A stretch of DNA of 64,000 nt from Trichoplusia ni (taxonomy: Eukaryota; Arthropoda; Insecta; Lepidoptera; Noctuidae): contig NC_039484.1 of NCBI RefSeq assembly GCF_003590095.1, forward strand, positions 496,001 through 560,000. The letters run 5' to 3'. This document shows, piece by piece, positions 47,801-59,970 of the stretch (position 1 is the first letter of the stretch; each line of letters opens with the position of its first letter). Below the pieces are notes generated by a model, which worked only from the letters and a program-made list of their open reading frames with translations, did not search any database and was not told the DNA's origin. The position numbers and the translations under genes were made by a program.

Positions 47801-50800
47801 ATTATTATTGTTTTATTTTATTGATTGTCTCTATAACTAATACAACTCATAAATCATTACAGGATACTATTATATTAAAGAGAAGTATGGATTGTATGTA
47901 TGTAGCAGATCTTTGGAATAACTGTTTGGAATTATATAAAACTAGTTGTTGCCCGCGACTCCGTCTGCGCGGACTTCAGTTTACAGCGTTCGGTGGTCCC
48001 CGTTTCTATGGAAATACATCCCCTTAGTGATCCTATAGCAGCTTTTACACATCTTTTCAATTTTATCTCGGGAACTATTTCAAAAATCGGGATAAAAGGT
48101 ACCCTATGTTTTTTTCCATGTGAAATTCCAATGGCTATATGCATGCTAAATTTCATCCAAATCCATTCAGCCGTTGTTGCGTGATTGTGTAACAAACATC
48201 CAAACATTGACACTTTCACATACATAATAACAGTAAGGATTGTAGTAAGCAACATCCAGTCTATGGAAAAAGGTTTAGGCTAAATAGTAATAATCTAGGC
48301 TAGTATCACGGGTACTATGTCTTGAAAAGCATGCGTGTGGCCTGAATGTTTGTGACACCCTATTTTGGCAATTTTTTCCTTTAACAGATTAGAAATGATT
48401 AAAAACTTATCTATATAAACGTCTTAAGTCTCGGTGTATTTGTGCATGTGACTTGAATGTTTGTACAACTCCCGTGACACAAGGATTAAATAAAATAATG
48501 CAAGACGGGTTTAATAAAAAAATCACCTGACTTTGACTCACATGCTCTTACCATATTTATCTCAACTTGGTATGCTTTATGATAGGATGATCCTTATATG
48601 ATAGGTAGGTTATCATTTAAACATTAACAAATAAATTATTTTAATCAAAATAAATTAACTGCGTATGTTTTTATTTATTTAAACAGCGCTTGAATTTGTA
48701 TAACGTGTATTCCAATCGTTGACTTTGAATTGTGATACGTTTTTTTATTTTTCAAAAGATTAAGGCCTCTTTATTTGACGAGTATAAAATAATCTATACT
48801 AATATATAAAGCTGAAGAGTTTGTTTGTTTGTTTGAACGCGCTAATCTCAGGAACTACTGGTCCAAATTGAAAAATTATTTTGTGTTGAATAGACTATTC
48901 ATCGAGGAAGGCTTTAGGCTATAAACCATTACGCTGCAACTAATAGGAGCGAAGATACAATGGAAAATGTGAAAAAAAACAGGGCATGTATAAATCATAA
49001 CTTATAATCTTTCACACGGGGACGAAGTCGCGGGCAACAGCTAGTATATAATAATTGAACTTAAGGGTCAAGTAAATGACAAATCTTAAAACGAATGAGA
49101 AAACATTCAAAATTCTAAAACGTATACCTGTTTTAATAAGACACCAAACAATCAAAGAAACCACTTTCCGTTAAGCTCAAACTATTAAATGGTAGCATAA
49201 CAATAAGTATGTATTACCTTAATGCATGCTATGAGTAGTGTAATAGTAACACCACAATATAATTAATAGAAGTGTTTACTCAAAACGGTAATTGGTTACG
49301 TCATTTTATATTTTATATAGGTAGTCGTTTGAAACTAGTATATTTCTTAGTCATTGCGATAAATTCTTAATAAGTTATTAATGTACATAGTTTTTTAGGA
49401 AATAGCTAGCGCCTTATCGTAAGGGCCGTCCACTACATCCTTAAGTTACTATATTGTAGGTTTTTCAAAAAGAGATCTTATTTAAGCCGCCTAATGCGCT
49501 TTCAGACTTCCACAACTGTAAGAATGTGTAAGTGAACTTTGATTCTTTACAGTCAAGATCTCACCTACGAAACTAAGAGGAAATTTGCAGCTGACATTTT
49601 TTTAAGAGATCGAATAATCAAACTTTTTTTTTTATATTTTCCTAAGGGTCTAACGTTATTTTAAGTATACACTTCATTTCATTAAGAAGTGACCAGCCCC
49701 AAAAATAAAGCAGCGATACATAAAGACTTATCCAATCCTTAAAAACCCGTTTAATACAAAACACGAAATAAAACTACTAACATCCTAAAAATAAGAACGC
49801 AATTCGAATAGTTTCTAAGAGAGCGATTAACAGGATATCTCGCAAAACATTGGGTCAGAGTAATTTCTAATTAACTTACGATTTCCGCAACGATAAATAA
49901 AAAGCGGCGCAAGTTTATAATAACACTCACGTGAGTATTATAAGTGGATAAACTACATTATTCCCACGGTGCCGCGTCTACTGTTCACGTTATTTTTGCT
50001 CTGTTTTTTTCCCAGATATTCCTTGAAAGTGAATGAATCTTAAAACAACGCTTCTTAAGATAAATTGTTCGTTGATACATGTGCTTTTTCCATTTAAATA
50101 TATTTTTTTTTATTTAAATAAAAGTAATAAATTATGTTATATTGTTTGATGAAATTCATTGAATTAATATTGGATGATTATAAGCTACACAACTAGGATT
50201 ATTTGACTGTTTATGTAGTTGTTAAATACTAGGATTTAATGACCACTCTATTGGCGTAATTAGTCCTATCTTAATTGGTTGCCATAGCAACGTCACTCTT
50301 CATAACACTATCTGATGTATTGAAAAAACACTAAAGTAGCTAAAAGTCGCAATTAAATGTCATGCCATCTCGGTGGAAGTGGCGGAAAACTACCGAACCA
50401 TATGGATGTATACTTACACACGAATTTATTTACCTAATACCTAGTCCTTTGTTAATACGGGTGTATAATTTAATTTCTATAAAATTATAATTCCACCTGA
50501 CCACTTTCACACAACGGCATCGAGTCTAAGTAAAGCTTGTATATGTTAACAACTTATTTACATTCTTAAGTTATGAAATTATTAATTTTACCCAGACACA
50601 GAAGAAACGATCATGCTTATCACATAAATATGTCTTGTGTTGGAACCGAACCCGAGATATAATATTTGGTTAAGTGATTAGGGTAAATAACCACTAAACC
50701 AACACACTTGTCAAAATTAAGCTCTTTGGATCACCATGATCTATCTACCAGGGCCCCGAATCTGCTATTTTACAATGGCGGATGAATGAATGGCAATTGG

Positions 50801-53800
50801 ATTGAATTTGAAATTATTCCTATTCTCTTAAGCGTTTTGCAAATACAATAATTGGAAGTTAATTGTATTGACCTTAAGTGTACCGTCCCTTACTGAATTT
50901 ACAATTATTGTGTAGCAAAATGCTTAAGAAAATACGAAAGTTGTCATTTTGAGCCAAATTTCATTAATTCATCGGCCGTTGTAAATAGCAGAATTGGGGC
51001 CCAGATTTGTAGCTGTTGAAACTACGAGTAGGAGCTTTTCTCTAACAACAATCTTAGTCTAAGAGATCGCGGTAAACCTAGTTGAAAATACTATTAGATA
51101 TACATACATAGTCATATTTATTAATGTTATTAATTTAGCACACCGTAGCAATTAGAAAACAGAAACGGATAAGTGACGGTTATCTCCTTATTATTTAGAG
51201 TTCAGTAATCTGGGGTAATGGCGTACTGGTTCATTTCTTTCAATCATGTTTTATTAAATGTAACAGTTATTTATAAATCGATTGATAATTTGTGGATACA
51301 GTTTGTTTATGATTAATCTACAAGTTTTATTAAGGTGGTTTAGTATTTGTTTCGTTCACATTATTTCTGTAGCTAAGGCAAAAACGTGGCAGAATATCGT
51401 GATACAAGACACAGATTTTTTTTTACCATCATAAAATTATAACTAAGTATTAAACAATCATTTTAAACAATAAAAGTCACGACTTCTTTAAAGAGTTTTA
51501 AAAATTCACAAATATTTGCTAAAAATGTGCGAAACAGGTTTAAAAATTATTGCTGCAATATGATAAAACAGTGTTTTTGTTTACTTACACATTTCAACAG
51601 ACATTAGTAGACTAATTATACATTTTTTATTGGGCTTCTGCTTTGTCTGTTTGACAAAAAAGCGAGAAACATCCAACAAAAAAAAAACTACAATATAATG
51701 GCATTCTTGTAATGACGAATATCAAATGGTAGAGAATGAATTTAGACGTGACGTTTAAGAAAGTTGTAAACGGTAACTTTACAAACAAATTGCATCTACG
51801 AAAGTTGCGTGTAGGATTCAATGGGAAACACACGTATTATGAATTGGAGGAATATCACAATGTTACTGTTAAAAAATATAGTCTTTTTTTGCTTATGTCA
51901 ATGAAACAAACGATCGATTTATCCTCCCTGAAAACATCTGTACCCTAAATTTCATAACAAGTGTAGGAACCGTTTTCGGATTCACATTGTACTGGCTGTT
52001 GCCCGCGACTTCGTCCGCGTGGTTAGAAGATATAAGTTATGATTTATATCTACCCTGTTTTTTCCACATTTTCCATTGTATCTTCGCTCCTATTAGTAGC
52101 CTGATGGTTTATAAACCAGGCCTAAAACCTTCCTCGATGAATGATCTATTGAACACATAAATATTTTTTTGATTTGAACCAGTAGTTCCTGAGATTGGCG
52201 CGTTCAAACAAACAAACTTTTAAGCTTTATATATTACAAACAAACAATCAAACAAACTCTTCAGCTTTATATATTAGTATAGATTAGTATAGAGTACAGA
52301 TTAAAAATACAACTAGAAGAGAGATAGAGATTTAGGCTTCGAGAAGACTACTAAAAGAAAAGTCATCATCAAAGCTCGTTTAAAGATTTCAGATGTCGCA
52401 AAGTTCTTTCACATCTTAAATAGCCCCATTATTGCTAAGAAAAAAGACGAGAATCACTATGAGTAAATAACACATACTTGGAAAGAAGAGGCTTATCATA
52501 AGTAAACTACAAACTTATTATAATAATTTATTATTACAGGAGAATTACGCATATTATAATAAAAATAAATATCTAAGCAAAGATTTATGACAAATATTAT
52601 CATGTACATTACTAATTAAATACTCATGAATTAATACTATTATACAAATCGTATGACGTTTAAAGATTATACGTCAATTATTTTATTATCTGTTTAATCT
52701 GCATTTGTATTTATTTATTAATTACATTTTATAACTTGTGATTAAACCGGTTTTAGCTGTTATATGCCTGTTTATTGTAAATTGAAAACTTTACCTCATA
52801 ATGTATTTTATTACTTATTATAACTTGTATCATTTGACTAATCGACGTATAGTTTCTTTTTAATTTGCCTGTGAGTTTTAGGAGTTATTTCCCACTAATT
52901 AAAATTATATGCATAAAGATTAAATAGAACATAAAAAAATACATAACCGTACTACGTTTAAAATATCACTATAGCTTTAGTTTACTCATTCAAGGAAGGT
53001 AACGTTTGTAAGTTTCTTATCTCAGTAACTACTGAACTGGTTTTTGAAATTCTTTTACCAAAAGCAAGCTATATTTGAGAGTATCTTTGCCTACATACCT
53101 TAAGAATACTGTCGATTTATACGGGCACGGGTCTACTAGTCCCTACTATTATATTATAAATGCGAAAGTAACTCTGTCTGTCTGTTACGCTTTCACGTCT
53201 AAACCAACGAACTGATTTTAATGAGATTTGGTACAGAGATAGAGTTGACCTTGAGAAAGAAAATAGGAAAGTTTTTATCCCTGACTTTTGAAGAGTTCTC
53301 TTGGAAACGCGATATAAAATGAATACGCGAAAATATAAAGTTAATAGTAACAGTAAAAAATATTTTCGAACTGTTTTATAGATTCCTAGAGTTAAACAGA
53401 TAACCCACGTGAGTTAAATTACAAAGCTTGTATTAATTGTTGTTTTATTCTTTCACGTAAATATTTCATGAAAGTGCTAAATCTAGTAATCAATTGTAAG
53501 AACTACGTAATGTTTTCAAACAGTAACATAAATAAACAAATCAGTTGTTCTTCTTCTTAAACTAGAGATTTTCTTACTAAAAAATATATCCTATTTTTGG
53601 AACTTGAAGTCTTGAGCCTATTTAAGATAAATGAAATTATTAAAGCCTCTTTCAAAAGTTTTTGAAAATCTTAGGAGGACATAAATATACCGAATACAAA
53701 ATATCTCATAGATTCAGTTGATTAATTCAAGGAAAATAACTATTACATACTTCAAGTCGTTTAGATTCGTCAGATTTAAAATTACATTTTTATTTAAAGA

Positions 53801-56800
53801 GTAAAAAGGAAATACCCGACCTTCTAGTTATAACCAATGATTTTTCATACGAATAACTAGACAGACAATGAACATTAAAAATAAACTCACAAGGAAAGAT
53901 AACCACGAAGGTCTTATTCTCATTTCTATATCGATTAGCAAGTGAAGTGCACGTTGCAATTCAATAGATTCACATCAGGCAATTGTCTCGAGTTTTTTTT
54001 TATCGATTTGCTCGGTAAACAATGGAATGACACGTAAACTATTATGTAGAGACGCGATCGGAGAGGCGGAGATAGGTTTGTTGAGAGGAAAAGGTATCTT
54101 GATACGATCGAACGTATTTTGTAGTATAGTTATGAGTAATAATGAGTATGCCTATTGCCTACCATAATTTAAAATGAGGATGTTTATTCCTTTTTTTTAA
54201 ACTACTCTAAACTAATGGATTTTAATCCTTGTGTCGCGAGGGTTTTCGCACAGACAACTGACTTGTGCGGATAGGGATGTGAGATGGTGCAGAGCGACCT
54301 CTTTTTTTTACTATTTTTTTGATCTATCAGTTTTTGGTCCATATAAAATATGTGAAATATTGTTTTGGTAATTATTTTACCGAAAGAGGTAAAAAGGGTT
54401 GCTGGCTCGGATTGGATTCGGTAGGTGGAGGACCGGGTGTGGTGACACAACAACTTGGAGGAGGCCTATAGCCAGCACCCCGATAGGCTGAATTAATTGA
54501 TTGAATTTTTACATTATGATATAAGGAGTTGTGTCGATTTGATTGCTTTATTTTTTTATTAAAACGACTCCCGCGGGAAGTATTTGAATTCTCGTGTCGC
54601 GGGGGTTTCTCTAACATTGTGAATTCCATTTACTATAATTTGACTTATTTTCAAACAAATATTAAGTAATATTGTACCTTTTCCTTACGTAATTTACATA
54701 AGACAAAAAAGGCAACATAGTATGACTGTTTTACTATTGTTTGTATTCAATAAGACGTATTTGTCTAAAGGCGATCTGAACAAAAATAAAGAATTGTTAC
54801 CGATTAGTTACAATAAGGAACTATTATGTATATACGTTACTAGTGCATTAGAACTGAAAAAATCAAATGTAATAGAGTGACATTTGACAACGCGAGGATT
54901 AATGTAACTTAGGTATATTAAAAGGGATTTTTAAAAATCTTTAACATCAATCAATAATGAACAATTTTGAGTATGTTTTTTTTGATAATTCACGTGACCT
55001 TGACCTGTCATCTCTATTAATTGAAAGAGTTTTTTCTACTGACTTTAACGAGTGTTGAAATGTTCATAAATAATGTCGTATTTTTTTCAAAGGTTCATTG
55101 TAATATATAATATACTACTGCGCACTGGGCCCCAATTAAATATTACAAATTTCCAATCACTATACTGGCAAAATGCTTAAGAGAAACAGGAACAGTTTCA
55201 AATTTAATCCAATTTCCATTCGTTTATCGGCCATTGTAAATAGCAGAATTGGGGCCTTGTAATTTTGCTGTGACGTAGAATGACTAGCTTAACTTAGAAA
55301 GCAGGAAATATTATAAATCCTGTGATACGAATATTGTATTACATCCGTCATCAGGGCTTTCCAAAACTTCAATTTTGAATGTTGTCCGCGTAATATCATA
55401 TCTACATATGTAATGACACCTACGACACAGAAATAGTAGGAAAGGACAACGTTAAATATTTAATTAAACAAAAAGGGTAGATATCAAGCTTTTTTCTTTT
55501 TTTGACATTTATGTTATATTAAAATTATTTGTTCTATATCAGTCAGTAATATTTGTAATACGTTATAGGTGCGACGTGAGTTCAGTGGTCGAATATATAT
55601 TTTTTTAGTCTCATAGTTGTTATAGGTTTATTTTTAGTTATGTGTAGCATTATAGGTCCTAGACTAATTGACAGATTATGATGCTGTTTTAAGTTTTAGT
55701 TCTTTGAAAGGTGTAGTGATAAAAATTGTTTGTAATTAAAAATAATAAATTTGTTTTGAGTTATTGACAGGTAGGTTTTTTGAAGTGATTTTACTGAAGA
55801 CTTATTATTTATTTTATATATAAATTATCATTTATAGATGTGTTTGTTTTAATAATTATGCTATTTACTTGCTTGGTAATCTGTTATATATCTTAAAATA
55901 ACATGTTTTTCACAGCAAAATAATGTAGTTATTACCGGTCAAATATTGATTTCAAATATGAACAATGGAAACAATGGTATACCTTTAATCCTTATAACCT
56001 ATAAATAATTATAATCAATCAGTTCACAGGACAAAAACACAAACATCATTAACAACATGCATTAGAAAACAATGACCATTTTAAAACTGATTTGAAACCG
56101 TTGAAGATATTATTAACCTAGTAATTGATGTATTTAGTCCGCATAGATACAAACAAATTAATTTCCATCGTGTTTTTGCTGAGGTTTTCTCGATAATACA
56201 CGAGATAACGAATGGTACAATTTTCTAAATGAATCAGAGTTTCATTTAAACACAAATCCATTTGAACAAAAAAATACTGAAATTTCGTTAAATTTCTACT
56301 GTTTATATTCAGCCAGTATGTTTCCGTAGTGTATACACAATTGTAGTTTTTATAAAAAGCAAAAAAAATGTGTTGCGTTCTAAATTCAAAGTTATTTTAT
56401 TTAATATGGCGTCATATTTCAATTTGTTATGTTATGTTATAAAAATCCGTATTTAAAGAGTTATTTAATTAGATTGCGCTAATGTACTATAAAATATTTA
56501 TAATTTTTAATGCACCATTGAGATAGCACAGTTTACAAGTGCTTTTCTTCATTGTAAACATTATGAAGTGCTCTAAGTATACTGAAAAGAGATTTTATTC
56601 ATTTATCTGATAATATTATCGGTAGCCAGTCGTCATTTCAAGGCGTGAACTATTTATTTTATTATTTCTAATACAATAAAAATAATGGTATTTCTGAATC
56701 TAAATCTGTCGAAATAAAATAAGTATACATATACTGCACGTATGCGGAATCTAACAGCTAACATGGAAAGAGATAAAAAAAATGGCAAATAAAAGTGCGA

Positions 56801-56986
56801 TACAACCTTTTTTGCAAATAAACCGTTTTAAAATAACTTACTTTGTATCTCAAGCCTTTCTAGTTTTTCTTCAGCCCTTTGCTGGACTTCCAATGGACTT
56901 TCTATGTGATAAAATATGCTTGCACCCACCAATAAATACATCAAATGTAATGCAAGCATGCAAGTCAATTGCTTTTTGGACATCAT
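33757..56986 (-). CDS. Ork1: Two-pore-domain potassium channel, Ork1/KCNK0-like, six coding exons
   Basis: Exons 56986-56842, 38024-37845, 37355-37234, 36955-36715, 36295-36033 and 35805-33757 (minus strand) join in frame to exactly 1,000 codons including stop (999 residues); all junctions are GT-AG. The product is a plasma-membrane leak K+ channel. TM1 is ~7-29, the extracellular cap ~30-90 (with NYT sequon at 80-82), filter 1 TIGYGN 107-112, TM2 ~119-142, TM3 ~179-203, filter 2 TIGFGD 221-226, TM4 ~244-266. A 682-residue cytosolic tail follows, with about seven tandem RRxSIFPSF-type motifs. The length and topology fit Drosophila Ork1 (about 1,000 residues, long regulatory tail); sandman and galene are the main alternatives. 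The two adjacent ATGs at 56986 and 56983 make the exact start ambiguous by one residue. Confidence 0.92.
36033..36295 (-). CDS. Ork1: Ork1-like exon 5 (TM4)
   Basis: 263 bases, phase 1 in, phase 0 out. Encodes TM4 (YQIFLIIWITFGLGYIVML) and the start of the tail (KIEQKFACQFKNTQNKIL). Acceptor ttttccag, donor gtgaga. Confidence 0.95.
36715..36955 (-). CDS. Ork1: Ork1-like exon 4 (TM3 and pore 2)
   Basis: 241 bases, phase 0 in, phase 1 out. Basic intracellular loop VYRKYKKRNEKR, TM3 (LVPGFLFFIFLPACIFVVF) and second selectivity filter TTIGFGD. The plus-strand open frame at 36551-36949 is a shadow. Confidence 0.95.
37234..37355 (-). CDS. Ork1: Ork1-like exon 3 (end of pore 1, TM2)
   Basis: 122 bases, phase 1 in, phase 0 out. 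Completes the filter (G|YGN) and encodes LAPTTHLGRILMIFYGLFG and IPINGILLANLGEYF. The intron splits the first filter Gly codon, a typical K2P intron position as I recall it. Confidence 0.95.
37540..37665 (-). repeat. Type 2 SINE in Ork1-like intron 3'-ward of exon 2
   Basis: 'aaggcacctagactaagaac', 'tgggaagcgaacccgtgac' and 'tggtgaccactcggttatcc' match the reversed tRNA-like head of the type 2 SINE. The flanking intron sequence is unremarkable. Confidence 0.55.
37845..38024 (-). CDS. Ork1: Ork1-like exon 2 (cap and pore helix 1)
   Basis: 180 bases, phase 1 in and out. Encodes the extracellular cap (DPEKQDTILRKLSDYC, NYT sequon) and pore helix 1 (WDFYHSFFFSYTVVSTIG). Donor gtaagt, acceptor atttcag. 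Confidence 0.95.
39755..39960 (-). repeat. RTE-related short repeat copy
   Basis: 'gctagtcggactcgaaatac', 'gcgttccgtagaaatt' at one end and 'gactagctatcacggttaat' at the other match the reversed family seen at 12610-12910 and (sense) 19440-19705. Confidence 0.5.
41055..41210 (-). repeat. Inverted copy of the 13605 SINE-like repeat
   Basis: 'gtttgggtcggcttccagtc', 'acaactgcctatctgaccta' and 'cttaacccgacctgg' are reverse complements of the conserved blocks at 13605-13745. Confidence 0.65.
41960..42195 (-). repeat. 'gttgcccgcgacttcgtcc' repeat copy
   Basis: It begins 'actagctgttgcccgcgac' and ends 'cttcagctttatatattagt'. Near full length with 'tccattgtatcttcgctcc' and 'aaccagtagttcctgagatt' blocks intact. 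Confidence 0.85.
47522..47620 (-). repeat. Decayed type 1 SINE head
   Basis: 'tctgggtgggaatcgaactc', 'cacagcagtcagaacctcta', 'ggcacaagaccaa' match the reversed head of the SINE at 2790-3047. The open frame at 47522-47731 derives from it. Confidence 0.55.
47941..48243 (-). repeat. RTE-derived SINE-like repeat
   Basis: It starts 'actagttgttgcccgcgact' and then differs from the other family, with 'ttttatctcgggaactattt', 'ggtaccctatgtttttttcc', 'aatttcatccaaatccattc', 'agccgttgttgcgtgattg' and 'taacaaacatccaaaca'. This is a common lepidopteran element, near full length. Open frames on both strands here are artefacts. Confidence 0.75.
48793..49044 (+). repeat. 'gttgcccgcgacttcgtcc' repeat copy, plus orientation
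   Basis: Runs 'ctatactaatatataaagc' through 'aggaactactggtccaaatt', 'ggagcgaagatacaatggaa' to 'gacgaagtcgcgggcaacag'. Collinear with the copy at 16690-16942. Confidence 0.85.
50576..50715 (-). repeat. Decayed type 1 SINE
   Basis: 'acccagacacagaagaaacg', 'atcatgcttatcacataaat', 'ataaccactaaaccaacaca' resemble the reversed SINE of 2790-3047, with many changes. It directly precedes the MITE at 50751. Confidence 0.5.
50751..51002. mobile_element. MITE with gggcccc terminal inverted repeats (best copy)
   Basis: Left end 'gggccccgaatctgctattt' continues 'tacaatggcggatgaatga'; the right end is its reverse complement ('aattcatcggccgttgtaaa', 'tagcagaattggggccc'), about 36 bp of near-matching terminal repeat. 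The 252-bp element has no coding capacity. Relatives: 3082-3198 and 55127-55257. Confidence 0.8.
51991..52275 (-). repeat. 'gttgcccgcgacttcgtcc' repeat copy with duplicated end
   Basis: Starts 'actggctgttgcccgcgact'. The distal end 'aaacaaact…agctttatatatta' is present twice in tandem (about 52205-52235 and 52236-52275), so this copy is longer than its relatives. Confidence 0.8.
53000..53330 (+). repeat. Short dispersed repeats ('ttataaatgcgaaagtaac' type)
   Basis: At 53145-53325 'ttatattataaatgcgaaag', 'taactctgtctgtctgttac' and 'gaactgattttaatgagatt' mark a very common lepidopteran repeat. The preceding piece (about 53000-53120, 'tctcagtaactactgaactg') looks like the tail of a related element. 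Confidence 0.6.
54547..54615 (-). repeat. Type 2 SINE head fragments
   Basis: 'aacgactcccgcgggaagta' and 'ttctcgtgtcgcgggggttt' here, and 'atccttgtgtcgcgagggtt' at about 54223-54245, match the reversed end of the type 2 SINE. The minus-strand open frames across 54202-54629 are repeat-derived. Confidence 0.5.
55127..55257. mobile_element. Internally shortened gggcccc MITE copy
   Basis: Begins 'gggccccaatta' and ends 'tcggccattgtaaatagcag' then 'aattggggcct'. The right end matches the MITE at 50751-51002 closely; the left end has lost most of its terminal repeat. Confidence 0.7.
56842..56986 (-). CDS. Ork1: Ork1-like exon 1 (start and TM1)
   Basis: 145 bases, ending phase 1 at A|gtaagt. Encodes MMSKKQLTCMLALH, then LMYLLVGASIFYHIE (TM1 and start of the cap helix) and EVQQRAEEKLERLEIQ. 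The strong K2P match of TM1 plus the correct phase into exon 2 support it despite the 18.8-kb intron. The start is the first of two adjacent ATGs. The plus-strand open frame at 56782-56991 is a shadow. Confidence 0.9.
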
Positions 56987-57270
56987 CTTGACTAGTTTCT
57001 TCTGTTCCCACTTTTATCACTAAAAACACCTTTTAACACAGTCTTAAAAATTATTTAAAAAATAATATCGTCACAGACAATCACAAACTTTTCATAATCC
57101 ATATTGTTCCTTGGAGCGGGAAAATGAAATGTAGTTTCAAAAATCTTAAGCACTTTGTTGCGTTCCTGCAGTTTGGGGTTAAACTAAAGTTTAGTGGGCA
57201 CACACTCTTCTTTTTGTAGCACATGTTAATAACGTCTTCATTGATGATGATTACACTGGCACTTCATTTT

Positions 57271-57388
57271 CGTTCGATTGCGGTTGTTGAGCTTGAGACG
57301 ACACCTCGAGTTCGGGCCACGTTCGGCTCGAGTCGTCGATACGATGGAATGATTTTCCCGGCGCGGGCGCTAGCGAATCGTGCGCCGT
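57271..57388 (-). promoter_or_regulatory. CpG cluster, probable Ork1-like promoter
   Basis: About 18 CpG in ~118 bases, 285-400 bases before the channel start codon, in a region otherwise CpG-poor and AT-rich. It includes 'ccggcgcgggcgctagcg' on the plus strand. No TATA box is clear. The transcription start is not located; the call rests on position and composition. The plus-strand open frame at 57223-57462 is probably a composition effect. Confidence 0.45.
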
Positions 57389-58604
57389 TTACTGTCACGT
57401 CCTTTTTTTATACAAGCAAGCAGGCAAGCTCTAAATATTTGTGTGACAACGACACGAATTAACTCGTCGTAAAGGATAATAACTAAGGTTATTGCCGACA
57501 TGTTATATTGTCTGACGTAGTGATAACGCTAACACATTTTCACGAAGATTTCGTTTATAGCCTAGGATTAAAGTGGATTCTGCGTTTGATAATGTGAGAG
57601 CATTACGCGTTACATCATGGCTGATAGCGATCCAGTCTCTTGACGTATGTTAGGGACGTTTAATTAGGCTTGCGGCTGTTTACGATAGACGAAAAGGCTG
57701 TGATAATTTGAAAACTGTAAATACACAAAAATGATAAGCTTATGAATAAATAATTATAATAACGTGAATTAGTCATTGATGAACACTCCTATCTATTCAT
57801 TACTACCTAATTTGTGTCATTTTCTAAGTAACCATCAGACGGGAATTAAATAATATTCCTTTAAAAATATAGTGTTATATGTATAATACAAATTATTTTA
57901 TCTTTTGTTTAATAAATCACATGCAACCTTCTTTCTTTGTAATTAATAAGAAAAAAAAACATCCTTAGTAAGTGTAATTCTAGATAGCATAAATAAATTC
58001 ATTAAGGCTCATTTACACTTGGATAGAAATATCGTGCATGATGCAAATCATTGGGAAGAAACTGCTCTGGTAACAAAAATGGTCTTAGTATTTTTACTTA
58101 GCTCTTTTTTTAGGTAAGGTTACATCGCCAGGAATGTTTACCTATTTACACGATATTATTTTCTCACCTAGTATTAGACTAGTCTAAGTGACCCTTTAGG
58201 TTTAGAATCAATGGAAGTTCCACTCATAAAGAATGAGTTAGGGTTGGGTGAGTCATTGTATAAAATGCTTTTATTCGAACGTTGCCTAATATTTGATGAC
58301 GTCATCAATGTTTGCCCGCCCTGTCCTACGTTAAAGTCCACTCCATGGAAATTACTGCAATATCAATGATGTCAAACATTCGTGAATTATATTTCCCGGC
58401 ATTGTCGAATGTTATTTACGCAGAAAGTAATGGTCCAGTCATAAATATTTCTTCCTCTTGCATAAATAACAATTATTATTTTACTAATTTTTGCTTGAAT
58501 GTCGCGGTAAAAACTAGTTTATATCTTTCTGAAAGTTCATACTTTTCTCATACGCATTTTACAACAGTCAAAAGAACTAACATTGCCTATAATTTTATGA
58601 TTTT

Positions 58605-58668
58605 GCGTCATCATCATCATCATCATCAGCCTATCGCAGTCCACTGCTGGACATAGGCCTCTCCATGA
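58605..58668 (+). repeat. (CAT)n plus 'cctatcgcagtccactgctg' repeat
   Basis: 'tcatcatcatcatcatcatc' followed by 'agcctatcgcagtccactgc' and 'tggacataggcctctcc'. Second copy of the repeat at 10235-10365. Confidence 0.7.
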
Positions 58669-59904
58669 TTTTGCGTAGATTGATAAAAATATGGGTAAGC
58701 AAAAAGGAAAAAGAGTGCTATCAGACTCAAAATGAAACGGTTATGGTAATATAAGACCGGTTGCCCGACTTTAAAGGCCAATTTTTTATTCGTTTTTTTT
58801 CCCCCACGAGTTCAAAAATCTAATATAATATTATGTTTAGATACCAATTCGATTTCTCGTTTAGTAGGATATGACTCAAATCGAATTGATTTAAGGTCAA
58901 GATATAAACCTGCAGGAGGTTACAAGGTTACAACTCAATTCATAATAAGACTAGGGCTCTAAAAAAATCCCCTTTATTTCCCCTTGTAGGTACCTAAGCA
59001 CGGAACGAAAACCTTTAGGATTACTAATTATTTGCTTTTTGACGCATTAATATATAAAGATAAAGACAAAAATGACAATTATATAAATTATGTAACAATT
59101 TCTAGATAGGAAGATGGTGAAAATGACTTCTTTGCCGAACTAAATAATATATTTTTTCTTCGCCTTTTTGTTCAACCTAATCAGTTTTCTGCTTCATAAG
59201 CTTTCCCCGACGTCATAGCAACATGTCTTAGTAAGTAATTCCGTTATGTTTTGATTTTCCTCATGACTCGGATGACGTCATTATTTTAGTTCCTTTTACC
59301 TGAAGGCGTGTTTAGATTAAAACTCCTTAGTATTGTTCTTAAACAGGATGTATTTTATTTTTCTGAAATCTTGTGCTTTTAGCTCGTTGTTTACGCTTGT
59401 TTGTGTGTTAGGTCAATATTTATTTAGCCTGTAGCTTTGCACACCACAGACCAAATCTCCACCACATTTCCCCTTCTTGCCGAACCTCTAAGCATTGCTT
59501 AAATAACGTAATATACATATATAACCCCTGAATGTTATTCAAGAGCTTATAGCCATTCTATATTCTGGTTGCAAGAAAAACGAATTGAAGGGCTGTACTT
59601 TAAAGTTTGGATTTTATTTAGATTTTAATTCTGTCCAACACAATTTTTGTAGTGAATATTTTATTCTTGCTCTTGTTCATCGAAGACTAGAAGACAAAGC
59701 GAAGGCTCATACACCGTTATAGTTAAACAATGTTTAAACTAAAAGTGTTTGTCTGTAACGGAAGTCACGGAAGCGTTATTGTCTAAAATCCGGTTTATTT
59801 TGTTTATGCTGTTATGCATATTCGATCCCTAATAGGTGTCAGCAGACTTACGATTTGATCTGATGTTTAAATTCTGACTAGTTTTGGCAACAGAACTTAG
59901 TTCA

Positions 59905-59970
59905 GGAACCATAATTAATTCTGAATGGCGCGTATAGCCAGGAATCATAGGTTCGAGTCCTGTCTGAGGT
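59905..59970 (+). repeat. tRNA-like SINE fragment
   Basis: 'gaatggcgcgtatagccagg' and a good B box in 'ataggttcgagtcctgtctg'. No complete cloverleaf, so not a tRNA gene. Confidence 0.45.

Larger units (their letters stand above)
38025..56841 (-). other. Ork1-like intron 1 (~18.8 kb)
   Basis: The intron runs from donor gtaagt (56841) to acceptor tttcag (38025). It is full of SINEs and MITEs listed separately. Stretches 38025-39754, 42196-47521, 49045-50575 and 55258-56841 hold no recognisable gene, RNA or repeat. No long open frame with family similarity was found on either strand. Confidence 0.8.

Noticed and set aside
58312..58656. 114-codon plus-strand ORF ending in a His run
   Set aside because: The His run is a translated CATCAT repeat; the rest has no features of a known protein.
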